Made by a program: the position numbers and the translations under genes. From contig JAGTQO010000015.1 in assembly GCA_018396565.1 (NCBI GenBank), forward strand, positions 1 through 21,042: DNA of 21,042 nt, read 5' to 3'. Below are positions 6,794 through 13,226 of this stretch, piece by piece (the first letter of the stretch is position 1; each line of letters begins with the position of its first letter). The notes under the pieces were generated by a model. It searched no databases, had not been told where the DNA came from, and worked only from the letters and a program-made list of their open reading frames with translations. The DNA is from Candidatus Bathyarchaeota archaeon. Lineage in GTDB: Archaea > Thermoproteota > Bathyarchaeia > 40CM-2-53-6 > RBG-13-38-9.

Positions 6794-7339
6794 GGCTGTT
6801 CCTTTTTCCTTCCGTTTGCGAGCTATAAGTCTGGCTGCTTCCAATATTTGCTCGGCTTGTTCCATTCTCAGTTTGTGTCTTTTTTCGCCTAATTCTTTTA
6901 TGGCTACTTCTATGTCGAAAACTTCAATATAGCCCATGCTTAAGCTTTCTAACAGCACAGTACAAGTGTTCCAAGTTTTAAGCCCAAACATCCTCGCAAG
7001 ATTTGAAAGAGCCTTCTCGTCAACCAAAACCTCCGCTTTTCTTTCTCTTGCAAACAGAAGCGTCTCCGCATCTGCCCCCGATATGTTTTCGTCTTCAGCC
7101 AGCCTTTTAGAGGGCTTAGCTAAACGCTTCGGAAAATCTTCAACCTTAATCCATCCTTCTTCTATGGCTTTCCCAATGATTTGAGCGTCAGCATGACCGA
7201 GCCTAACGCCTTCCTCATAGGCTTCTATCTTCACGTTTGAGGTAATTATTACTTGTTTGAAAAGCTTCTTGACGAGGTATAACTTGTTTATTTGGGCTAA
7301 ATGGATGAGCGGACCAGCATCAGAAACCACGGCTGGCAA
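6782..7339 (-). CDS. DUF3368-type PIN-domain toxin
   Basis: 185-residue PIN-domain ribonuclease-like toxin. N-terminal VVSDAGPLIHLAQINKL carries the first acidic residue of the PIN active site. ENISGADAETLLFARERKAE contains the central acidic cluster, and VLVDEKALSNLARMFGLKTW the C-terminal acidic residue and the GLK turn typical of DUF3368 proteins. A basic tail (ARKRKEKG) follows. The start is TTG at 7339; GGAG lies about ten bases upstream, inside the end of the antitoxin gene, so the two are translationally linked. It is complete and undamaged, unlike its neighbours. Confidence 0.8.
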   Translation of the reverse strand: MPAVVSDAGPLIHLAQINKLYLVKKLFKQVIITSNVKIEAYEEGVRLGHADAQIIGKAIEEGWIKVEDFPKRLAKPSKRLAEDENISGADAETLLFARERKAEVLVDEKALSNLARMFGLKTWNTCTVLLESLSMGYIEVFDIEVAIKELGEKRHKLRMEQAEQILEAARLIARKRKEKGTASTF

Positions 7340-7344
7340 AGGAC

Positions 7345-7647
7345 TTAATCTCCATACTTAGCCTTCAAATATTCGCGTATGCCATCAGAATCCCAATTGA
7401 CTGGAACGCCTTCCCTCTCCAAAACTTCAAGAAACTCACGCAAAGAAACGCCTAAAATCTCAGCCGCACGCCCAGCAGTCAACCTGCCTCCCTGATAAAG
7501 GTTAACAACTCTCCTGCGCAATCCGTATTCAATAAACTCTTTAATCAACGTGGAACGGTCAACATCCTCAATAACCCTTAAGGCTTCAACCCTTTCCAAA
7601 TCACGCTTGGACAAGCGAACAGTGACAACAGCGCTTTTCTCCGTCAT
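7345..7647 (-). CDS. Antitoxin: RHH plus UPF0175 domain
   Basis: 100 residues. N-terminal VVTVRLSKRDLERVEALRVI with DRSTLIKEFIEYGLRRR is a ribbon-helix-helix DNA-binding domain. The C-terminal half (GRLTAGRAAEILGVSLREFL then REGVPVNWD) is the HTH-like UPF0175 domain found in antitoxins paired with DUF3368 toxins. It ends five bases before the toxin start, the usual antitoxin-first order. Likely autoregulates from its own promoter: upstream TCTATATTATTTTGGGATAA contains a TATA-like element at about -20 to -25. Complete. Confidence 0.8.
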   Translation of the reverse strand: MTEKSAVVTVRLSKRDLERVEALRVIEDVDRSTLIKEFIEYGLRRRVVNLYQGGRLTAGRAAEILGVSLREFLEVLEREGVPVNWDSDGIREYLKAKYGD

Positions 7648-7657
7648 GTTTATCCCA

Positions 7658-7672
7658 AAATAATATAGAATA
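7658..7672 (-). promoter_or_regulatory. TATA-like element upstream of the antitoxin
   Basis: On the minus strand CTATATTATTTTGGG ends about ten bases before the antitoxin ATG (7647). The TATATTA core lies about 16-22 bases upstream, close enough for a leaderless or very short-leader transcript. Weak call based on base composition alone. Confidence 0.3.
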
Positions 7673-7745
7673 CAATGTAATACATAAGGCTTCGCAAACA
7701 GCCACTTGCTGAACTTAATCTATGTGCACATGAAACTTTAAAGCA

Positions 7746-7997
7746 TTGCTGCGTGACGGACCTGAAAACATTCCGATTCTTGAACAATTCAGGCAGATCG
7801 CGAAGCGTGAAGCTGGTCCAAGAGGCTTCAGCCAAGTTTTGGTCAAGGCTATGGAGGAGTACAACAAACGCCACAGTATAGGTAAACCTCAACTACTAAT
7901 AACACATTACGTTAAACCTGAAAGCCCACAGCCCATGCGTGTTTTATGCTCTTACTGTAATGAGGCAAAGCTAACGACGAGGACCGAGAGCTTATAG
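7746..7997 (+). pseudogene. Small protein of unknown family, probably truncated
   Basis: 83 codons from a TTG. The core IPILEQFRQIAKREAGPRGF and VLVKAMEEYNKRH looks like a helical nucleic-acid-binding domain, followed by a linker (PQLLITHYVKPESPQPMR) and the start of a zinc finger (VLCSYC). The expected second cysteine pair is absent: the frame runs into unrelated sequence (NEAKLTTRTESL), after which the rhomboid-like frame begins. I take it as a C-terminally truncated gene, possibly joined to the rhomboid remnant by a deletion. I do not recognise a named family. Confidence 0.4.
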
Positions 7998-8448
7998 ATA
8001 AAGCAATAGTTCGAACCTTTGAGAGGGTTGCGGGCCAGGCGAGGTTTCTAACAGCCTTCTTTGCTGGGGGAGTGCTCTCTTTCATTTTGAGCATACCCTT
8101 CTACAGGAGGGATATTGTTATGGTCGGCTCCTCAGCTGCTCTCTTCTCGGTAGCCTCAGCCGACATGTTGATAACACCTATGACCTTCTCCATAATGTTT
8201 TTAGCACCTGTAGGGGCTGTCGCCATACCTACCTTCTATATAATCTCGCATCGATCTACTTTGGGGTCTCCGGCAGCGTAGCCTACATATCACATGCGAT
8301 CGGCTTCATCATAGGATTACCCTTCGGAATAGCTTGGAGTAAGAGTTGGACGAGAAACCTTGCAACATCGATACTGCTCCTACTGGTGTATATTGTTATC
8401 TTGTGGGTTCTCTCCGTGATAGTCAAGGTCAATGTAATATCCTTTTGA
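7973..8448 (+). pseudogene. Rhomboid-like intramembrane protease, frameshifted
   Basis: One frame from about 7973 reads ELIDKAIVRTFERVAGQARF, then hydrophobic FLTAFFAGGVLSFILSIPF, then DIVMVGSSAALFSVASADML, where GSSA matches the GxS active-site serine of rhomboids. It continues to PVGAVAIPTFY near 8240. After a two-base slip the next frame reads YNLASIYFGVSG, AYISHAIGFIIGLPFGIAWS with the rhomboid-type His (HxxGFxxG), and a last helix (LATSILLLLVYIVILWVLSV), ending at 8448. The slip is an extra TA in TATATA. Ser and His are both kept, so decay is recent or apparent only. The N-terminal start is unclear. Confidence 0.6.
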
Positions 8449-8658
8449 ATTTTTTAGGAATATGCGGATCATTCGAGATTGGAAGATTCTGAATCTGAAA
8501 TGGTCTGGCTTGTCTAGCAGGGAATCTCTGGGGCACTCGTTTGAACTGTTCATGAAGTGTATTATGCGAAAGATCAGTGAACGATTCAGAATTTCCATTG
8601 ACCGCGATGATTTTAATGTGACTGCTTGACGATGGAGCTGGGACCTTACTGTAATTGT

Positions 8659-9081
8659 TTAATGATGCCATGCTTTCTCGCTCTTCCTCAATTTCTCCTT
8701 GGGTTCCCATGTGAATCTCCACAAACCTCTCCCGAAGGATTCAACAGCGATCTCCATCTCATCTGCCAGTTTGTCGTTGATAAACGGCTCAACGGCTAGG
8801 GAGGAGACCACGATATCGACCGGCGCCGCCTTCGATTCACCATCTTCCGTTACGACGCTTACCTTTGCCGCTCTTGGATAAAGCCAAGCCCTCAAAGGGC
8901 CACCTGCAGTATCCAACGTCACCTCCGAGGCTCCTTGAGGTGGCCAGAAGCCAAGTTTAACAGCTAAATCGATTGGAACGAGCAGTTGAGGTGTTGGGGC
9001 CTCATAACCACTGTTAAGGAGTGCTACAGTTTCAACAGATCTTTCGCCAGCACTAACCTTTAGCCTCAGCCTCACGGCCAT
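8659..9081 (-). CDS. Aspartic protease-like (retropepsin-type fold) protein
   Basis: 141 residues. ETVALLNSGYEAPTPQLLVP resembles the D-T/S-G loop plus following strand of single-domain retropepsin-like proteins found in archaea, but the Asp position is Asn (NSG). Then come LAVKLGFWPPQ, VTLDTAGGPLRAWLYPRA and VSSLAVEPFINDKLADEMEI, matching the family's flap-side and C-terminal elements. The ATG at 9081 is preferred over 9153 because AAGGTG lies seven bases upstream and the beta-strand start (MAVRLRLKVSAGE) follows. Without the Asp it may lack protease activity. Standing alone between decayed genes, its role is unknown. Confidence 0.55.
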   Translation of the reverse strand: MAVRLRLKVSAGERSVETVALLNSGYEAPTPQLLVPIDLAVKLGFWPPQGASEVTLDTAGGPLRAWLYPRAAKVSVVTEDGESKAAPVDIVVSSLAVEPFINDKLADEMEIAVESFGRGLWRFTWEPKEKLRKSEKAWHH

Positions 9082-9590
9082 CGGTAAGCACCTTAACCCT
9101 GCCGACGTGGCCGAGAATTCTAAAAGCGATTCGGCCGACGAAGATCCTTCCATCCCCGGAAGACATGCGATATACCCATATGAATTGCATCATCCAAAAA
9201 TTTATGTCTTTTGCATATTATAAAGTCAGGTCAGCCACATACACAGTGTCTTCAATAGGGGATGTTGCGTATCTTAATATATGTATTTGAATCTGTGCGT
9301 TCCGTAGATTGTATTGTGGTGGGTGTGATCGTCTGTGATTTTGCCGTTCACCCCCCCACCCCCTACCCCCTTTGGCTGGTTGGAGGATTTATAGGCTTTA
9401 GAAGTATACGTGAAAAGTATATGTTTATCTGCAATATATCGAGTCTATTCAGGGAAAGTCAATCGGTGGATTTGGCAATGTTCACAGCTTTTCTCAACTT
9501 CACCTTTTTCATAGAAGCAATCGAGAATGATGTGTAAATCACGTTAGATCAATCTTATGAAACGTTTAATGTTGAGAAGCACATAAGTTA

Positions 9591-9647
9591 CTACGGAGAG
9601 ATGAGGTCAGCAGATAGTTTTCTTTCACATTTGAGACAGAAAGGCAT
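9591..9647 (-). pseudogene. Truncated zinc-ribbon gene copy
   Basis: Minus-strand ATG at 9647 opens MPFCLKCERKLSADLISP and stops. The first ten residues nearly match the zinc-ribbon protein at 4946-5125 (MPFCLKCGRKLSDG), then similarity ends, so the second cysteine pair and membrane helix are lost. It is the coding part of the repeat above. Confidence 0.6.
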
Positions 9648-9714
9648 TCCTGCCACCGACTTTCTACTCAAAACCAGCAAACAAAAACATATCAGAATTG
9701 CTTAAAGCTTCGGG
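9611..9714. repeat. Dispersed repeat, copy B
   Basis: Second copy of the stretch at 5089-5192, same orientation, with scattered substitutions. Similarity fades at both sides, so the copy is old. Confidence 0.7.
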
Positions 9715-10326
9715 TGGTAAATCTAGGATGATGCTACATCTACTGTGAAGAAATGCATGAAAATAATATAACGTTGAAAGTTGAGATCCACGAACATTGT
9801 CAAAAATTTAGAGGACAAAAAATCCACAGATAGTAGGCCAACTCTTACAAAGCAACTATTCAAACCAAGCCGAAGCATACTTGTCACCAGATCCTTGTGA
9901 CAACCGAAAAGCTTAGAGACGAGAAGAATCCTTGGAGAAATGTGACAAGGGTACATGAAAAGGTTTCGGTCATAATAACAGTATACTCCGCCTCACAGCT
10001 ATAGGGTTCAATAGTAGATTTGAAACTCAAACTTCTAAAAATCCCTTAACTACTTCCCAAAAAAATAAACACGTTTTGGTGGACTGGACCTTACCCGCAC
10101 TTAATTAGTTGCGAGTCCGATTTATTTCTCTTTAAAATCAATAGGAGACCTTCATTCGAACTGCAAGCACAGAATGCTTGATCCATGATCAATGCTAAAT
10201 CGATTCATCACTGAGGCTTAAAGTTGATTGTAAATCAGCGAAAGCATTAGAACCTAAGGTTCTCGACTATTCCGTCTGAAAACCTTAAGAGTGGGACATA
10301 ATTAACTAAACAATATAATGGGAAAA

Positions 10327-10543
10327 ATGGAAACAGTGGTCGAGATGGATGCCAAGGGCCGAATAATAATCCCTTCAAGTTTAAGGCGGGGACTGGAAAA
10401 GAATGGTATTGAGGATGGTGGGCGACCACCTCGAGTTAATACCTCTCCCTAACCCACGTTCCATTAAAGGCAAGTATAAGATCGACGGTAGAATAGAGGA
10501 TATAGAGGAACTTCAAGAGCAGAAGCTGCTGGAGCGAGTCTGA
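10327..10543 (+). pseudogene. AbrB/SpoVT-type antitoxin, frameshifted
   Basis: METVVEMDAKGRIIIPSSLR is the swapped-hairpin AbrB DNA-binding motif (D-x-K-G-R-I-x-I-P). The frame then slips near 10400. The other frame continues MVLRMVGDHLELIPLPNPRS, KGKYKIDGRIEDIEELQEQK and LLERV, ending at 10543, which is the usual antitoxin tail. One missing A in the GAAAAG run would restore an antitoxin of about 72 residues. The PIN gene follows within 11 bases, as in VapBC-type pairs. Confidence 0.65.
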
Positions 10544-10553
10544 GAAGTCAAGA

Positions 10554-10984
10554 GTGCCGACGAGGCTTGTCGTCGATACCGTCTTATTCATCTCATATTT
10601 GAGGGACGTGAGTTGTCCGATAGAGCTGAAATAATAATGGATAGAGCCCTAACCAAGAAAACCTTACTCTTAGCCTCTTCAGAGATGTATGACGACCTTA
10701 TAACTGCTTACCGGACATAGGGATACAAGCCGGATGAGGTAAGGAACATACTCCTTGATCTCCGGGCAATACCTCATGAGGTAGTACCCACAACCCTAAA
10801 TATAGCGATTCTCGCCATGGATCTTTACTCGAAGTATGGCGGCAGTAGGAGACTACATTACTTCGACGCCTTCCATGTGTCGACAGCGTCGACAATAGGC
10901 GAACCGTTGATCACAAGCGACAAGTTCATTATCGAAAACGCAAGAGATTTGATGGTAGAAGCAATCGATTTGAAAGAAATTTAA
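10554..10984 (+). pseudogene. VapC-type PIN toxin, frameshifted and with an in-frame stop
   Basis: From a GTG at 10554: VPTRLVVDTVLFISYL carries the first active-site Asp. A frame change near 10622 leads to AEIIMDRALTKKTLLLASSE with the conserved acidic residue, YDDLITAYRT, an in-frame TAG at 10718-10720, GYKPDEVRNILLDLRAIPHE, RRLHYFDAFHVSTASTIG with the FDAFH acidic centre, and LITSDKFIIENARDLM. All PIN acidic positions remain readable across the breaks, so inactivation is fairly recent. It pairs with the AbrB-like gene just upstream. Ends close to the tRNA. Confidence 0.65.
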
Positions 10985-10991
10985 AAATTAG

Positions 10992-11101
10992 TGGACCGGG
11001 CGGGATTTGAACCCGCGACCTTCCGGTTTTTTGGTTTCCCTTGCAAACCGGACGTTCCTTGGCCCCAACATGGCTGGTATACCAGACTGAACTACCGGCC
11101 C
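10992..11101 (-). tRNA. tRNA-Ala(UGC), probably with two introns
   Basis: Minus strand, 110 nt. Acceptor GGGCCGG pairs with CCGGTCC, giving a G3-U70 pair, the alanine identity element. T-arm is GCGGG-TTCAAAT-CCCGC. The D-stem GTTC pairs with GAAC, but 31 bases lie between instead of about 9-10. The anticodon stem TCCGG/CCGGA encloses 21 bases instead of 7. Taking the anticodon loop as TTTGCA plus A leaves a 14-base insert at the canonical position after base 37 (11028-11041) and anticodon UGC (11043-11045). The D-loop excess is about 20-22 bases (about 11058-11079). Removing both gives about 74-76 nt, normal size. Discriminator A at 10992; CCA is not encoded. Confidence 0.85.
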
Positions 11102-11284
11102 AAACCTTCCATCTACCTCATTTTCCGCTTGAGTGCCTAGTTATTGGAATGTTGAAGTGGCTAATATCGATTTAGATTCTCTCCTTGACGTATGATATAT
11201 GGGTGTGATGTGTCGACGAGTTAAACTCGTAAATGAGCCGATTGTTATACATACTTTACAAGTTTGGATTCAGTATATTTTGAT

Positions 11285-11515
11285 CTAACCCATACTTTTA
11301 ATGGCTTTTATGCAGAGTGCTCTGAACCCTTCAGGGACCTCTGAGGCGTCTCCAGATGTTCCCCTAGATACCACTAAAGATATGTCTCTGCATAAAGGGA
11401 TGAGTAGTCTCTTCAGAATATGTTCTGGTGTAGGTTCATGTTCTCGCATCGCATGTTCCAAAAGGTTTCTGAAGTGGCCTATAGCATCTTTCACATAAGG
11501 CTCGGCTTTACCCAT
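11285..11515 (-). CDS. Small hypothetical protein, coupled to the upstream gene
   Basis: 76 residues, largely helical and charged (MGKAEPYVKDAIGHFRNLLE at the start, EGFRALCIKAIKSMG at the end). No domain recognised. Its ATG overlaps the stop of the preceding frame (ATGGGTAA), a typical coupling in archaeal operons, so it is likely co-expressed with the RHH-like protein upstream. The reversed frame of similar length on the other strand looks like a shadow. Confidence 0.5.
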   Translation of the reverse strand: MGKAEPYVKDAIGHFRNLLEHAMREHEPTPEHILKRLLIPLCRDISLVVSRGTSGDASEVPEGFRALCIKAIKSMG

Positions 11516-11699
11516 ACTTGACTCTCTTCTCCAAAACTTCTACATGTTCAGGACTCCACGCAACAATCTCGAATGTCGTTTGAGGAACAGCAACTTTTAC
11601 CCCGTGAAGATTTAAGATGTCTTCGGTGATTTTACCCTCCTGGGCCCTACTCAGACCTTGGACCGATAGACAACCCTCCTCCCCTAAGACAATATATTG
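11508..11699 (-). pseudogene. Frameshifted continuation of the RHH-like regulator
   Basis: After the frame of the regulator gene stops at 11684, the neighbouring frame is open and coding-like: IVLGEEGCLSVQGLSRAQEG, ITEDILNLHGVKVAVPQTTF, EIVAWSPEHVEVLEKRVKYG, with a stop overlapping the next ATG. It contains no ATG, GTG or TTG start in a usable place. One extra C near 11697 would join it to the regulator, giving a protein of about 206 residues. So it is most simply the C-terminal domain of that gene. Confidence 0.55.
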
Positions 11700-12127
11700 A
11701 AGTCACCGGACTCAATCCGCATATCTGAGAATCCTCTCAATCTTTCGGTAAGATCCCCTATCAGGTCGAGACTAGAAAGGTTTATCTTCCCAACAAGATA
11801 AGAGAAGCCACTCTCAATATTCTTGTCTACCTCTTCAAAGCCCTCTAGGCTGCTTCCTAGGGGTATCTTCGCATAGACTGTGAACTCTCTCCTACCCGAC
11901 CTCCGGAGGATGAGTTTAACAACCCCCTCCAAAAGACTGGGTTTAATGTCCAATGATAAACCGAAGGGGGTTTGAGAAACTTGGACTAGAGGCTCGCCTG
12001 TCCATTTGGCCAAGGCGCTTGTGACAGCTTCAGAGATAGATCCTCTTCTGAGTCCGAATCGTAGTGCAGCCTTTGTCCTGAATCTTTTGTCTAGGTCTTC
12101 CGGAACTTCAGACTTTACTAAGACCAT
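11684..12127 (-). CDS. RHH-like regulator, N-terminal part of a frameshifted gene
   Basis: 147 codons. The N-terminus MVLVKSEVPEDLDKRFRTKA with SISEAVTSALAKW resembles a ribbon-helix-helix or related small DNA-binding domain. The rest (SLDIKPSLLEGVVKLILRRS, EFTVYAKIPLGSSLEGFEEV) is an alpha/beta region I do not recognise. The ATG at 12127 is preceded by no strong ribosome site, but a TATA box lies at about 12161-12170 and a 7-bp inverted repeat at 12128-12153 sits between box and start, suggesting autoregulation. The gene probably continues in the next frame to 11508. Confidence 0.6.
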   Translation of the reverse strand: MVLVKSEVPEDLDKRFRTKAALRFGLRRGSISEAVTSALAKWTGEPLVQVSQTPFGLSLDIKPSLLEGVVKLILRRSGRREFTVYAKIPLGSSLEGFEEVDKNIESGFSYLVGKINLSSLDLIGDLTERLRGFSDMRIESGDFNILS

Positions 12128-12153
12128 TTAGTACACTCGTACCAAAGTACTAA
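12128..12153. promoter_or_regulatory. Inverted repeat, likely operator of the RHH-like gene
   Basis: TTAGTAC and GTACTAA arms (7 bp, perfect) are separated by 12 bases that hold another GTAC. The element touches the start codon of the RHH-like gene and overlaps the start point expected from the TATA box. Position and symmetry fit a self-repression site; this is inference. Confidence 0.5.
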
Positions 12154-12160
12154 GTCGCCC

Positions 12161-12170
12161 ACATATAAAA
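12161..12170 (-). promoter_or_regulatory. TATA box of the RHH-like gene
   Basis: On the minus strand TTTTATATGT, 34-43 bases before the ATG at 12127, fits an archaeal TATA box with transcription starting near 12140. Confidence 0.45.
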
Positions 12171-12211
12171 ATTTGCAGTCGAGTTATTGCAAACCGTGCT
12201 TTCAATCATGG

Positions 12212-12229
12212 TTTGGCATGAATGCCAAA
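12212..12229. repeat. Perfect 8-bp inverted repeat
   Basis: TTTGGCAT-GA-ATGCCAAA, followed two bases later by the palindrome CAAATTTG (12231-12238). Too compact for an RNA terminator loop; more like a protein-binding site in the region between the RHH-like gene and arfC. Confidence 0.5.
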
Positions 12230-12519
12230 TCAAATTTGAATCGAGTAGGCTAAAGTCTGCAAGCTTCTATCCATTTTCATGTTCTTTAAGGAGTTTCCGT
12301 GAAGTAGTGGTTGTAAGTGTTCCAATTCATCTTTCCATTATACTTTGACTCCAGAATGTTTCATGCCTGTATGACTAGTTCAGTACCTTGAATGAAGTGA
12401 ATATTATGAGTGTCCCGTCCACAGTTAGAGGCTCTTTGTCAAAATCTATTCGGGACCCCTTTATGAATAGTTCAGCCAGTCTCCTCAACGCATTTAACTC
12501 TCTAGACTATTGGTATGTC
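12230..12519. other. Gene-free leader region before arfC
   Basis: An open frame in phase with arfC begins at 12388, but its first 45 codons (SVPSTVRGSLSKSIRD and so on) do not resemble the enzyme family. TTTAA at 12493-12497 lies about 25 bases before the ATG at 12520, fitting a TATA box for a leaderless transcript. Nothing else is supported. Confidence 0.4.
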
Positions 12520-12531
12520 ATGTTGATCTAT

Positions 12532-13197
12532 ATGTGTCGGCCTTACGTTATTGTTGGAGGTTTCATGACTGTGGATGGGAAGACTGCTCCAGCAAGCAGG
12601 AAGGGTAGACTCTTCACACCTATGATGAGTGAAGAGCTGGTTAAGAGGCTTCACATGCTCCGTGCGGATGTTGACGCTGTTCTGGTCGGTCTCGGTACGG
12701 TTCTGGAGGACGATCCGAAACTCACAGTAAGGGCGGTTCAAGGAAAGAATCCGATCAGGATCGTTCTTGACAGCAAGGCCACTATTCCATTAGACTCTGA
12801 AGTTTTGGATGTTGGGGAGGCACCCACTATTGTGGCTGTCTGCGACAATGCAGATGCGGTGAGGGTCGATAGGCTGGTTTGGAAGGGTGTGGAGGTGATC
12901 CGTTGCAAATGTGACGGCAGAATAGACCTAAAACTCCTGCTTGAGGAGCTCTACCGTAGAGGTATCAGAAGGATGCTTGTTGAGGGTGGGTCAGAGGTCA
13001 GGTGGGGCATCATAAGGGAGGGTCTTGTCGACGAGGTCTTCATATGGATTGCACCATACATATGGGGTGGAAGGGATGCGCCCACGATGGTTGGTGGAGA
13101 AGGCTTCCAAAATATTGATTCTGCATTCAACCTCAAACTTAAGAATCTAGAGGTTGTTGATGGTACAGTCATCCTACACTACGTTGCCTTGAAATAA
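12532..13197 (+). CDS. arfC: Diaminohydroxy-ribosylaminopyrimidine-phosphate reductase (RibD_C type)
   Basis: 221 residues of the archaeal RibD_C family. The enzyme uses NAD(P)H to reduce 2,5-diamino-6-ribosylamino-4(3H)-pyrimidinone 5'-phosphate to the ribitylamino form in riboflavin (and so F420 precursor) synthesis. Motifs: RPYVIVGGFMTVDGKTAP (strand 1 with the substrate Asp), DAVLVGLGTVLEDDPKLTVR (dinucleotide region), NPIRIVLDSKATIPLDSEVL, and MLVEGGSEVRWGIIREGLVD near residue 155. ATG at 12532 places MCRPYV at the family's usual N-terminus; ATG at 12520 is four codons longer and has a TATA-like TTTAA 25 bases before it, so it is a real alternative. Convergent with the TrpD-like gene 30 bases on. 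Confidence 0.88.
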   Translation: MCRPYVIVGGFMTVDGKTAPASRKGRLFTPMMSEELVKRLHMLRADVDAVLVGLGTVLEDDPKLTVRAVQGKNPIRIVLDSKATIPLDSEVLDVGEAPTIVAVCDNADAVRVDRLVWKGVEVIRCKCDGRIDLKLLLEELYRRGIRRMLVEGGSEVRWGIIREGLVDEVFIWIAPYIWGGRDAPTMVGGEGFQNIDSAFNLKLKNLEVVDGTVILHYVALK

Positions 13198-13226
13198 CCT
13201 CAAACCTCATTATTTGGATAGAGATC

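Larger units (their letters stand above)
9082..10326. other. Long stretch without a clear gene
   Basis: About 1.2 kb where frames of 60-90 codons exist on both strands but none shows a recognisable domain or ribosome site. It contains the truncated copy of the zinc-ribbon gene start (9591-9647) within the repeat 9611-9714. Around 9880-10020 there is faint resemblance to the start of the caspase-like gene (CGCCTCA blocks in like order), too weak to call. A C-rich tract lies at 9349-9370. Most likely decayed accessory DNA. Confidence 0.5.

Noticed and set aside
8429..8722. 97-codon open frame on - downstream of the aspartic-protease-like gene
   Set aside because: Overlaps that gene's 3' end, no family features, no ribosome site.
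9349..9370. C-rich tract CACCCCCCCACCCCCTACCC as a possible G-quadruplex or telomere-like signal
   Set aside because: Single short tract without regular repeat units; nothing else supports a function.
9262..9537. 91-codon open frame on + with hydrophobic residues
   Set aside because: No ribosome site, unusual composition including a proline-rich CCCCCC tract, no recognisable domain.
4757..10720. In-frame TAG codons in the integrase and PIN-toxin frames as possible pyrrolysine or recoded amber
   Set aside because: Both genes also carry frameshifts, and recoding does not explain those; no pyl genes are in the window. Simple pseudogenes are more economical.
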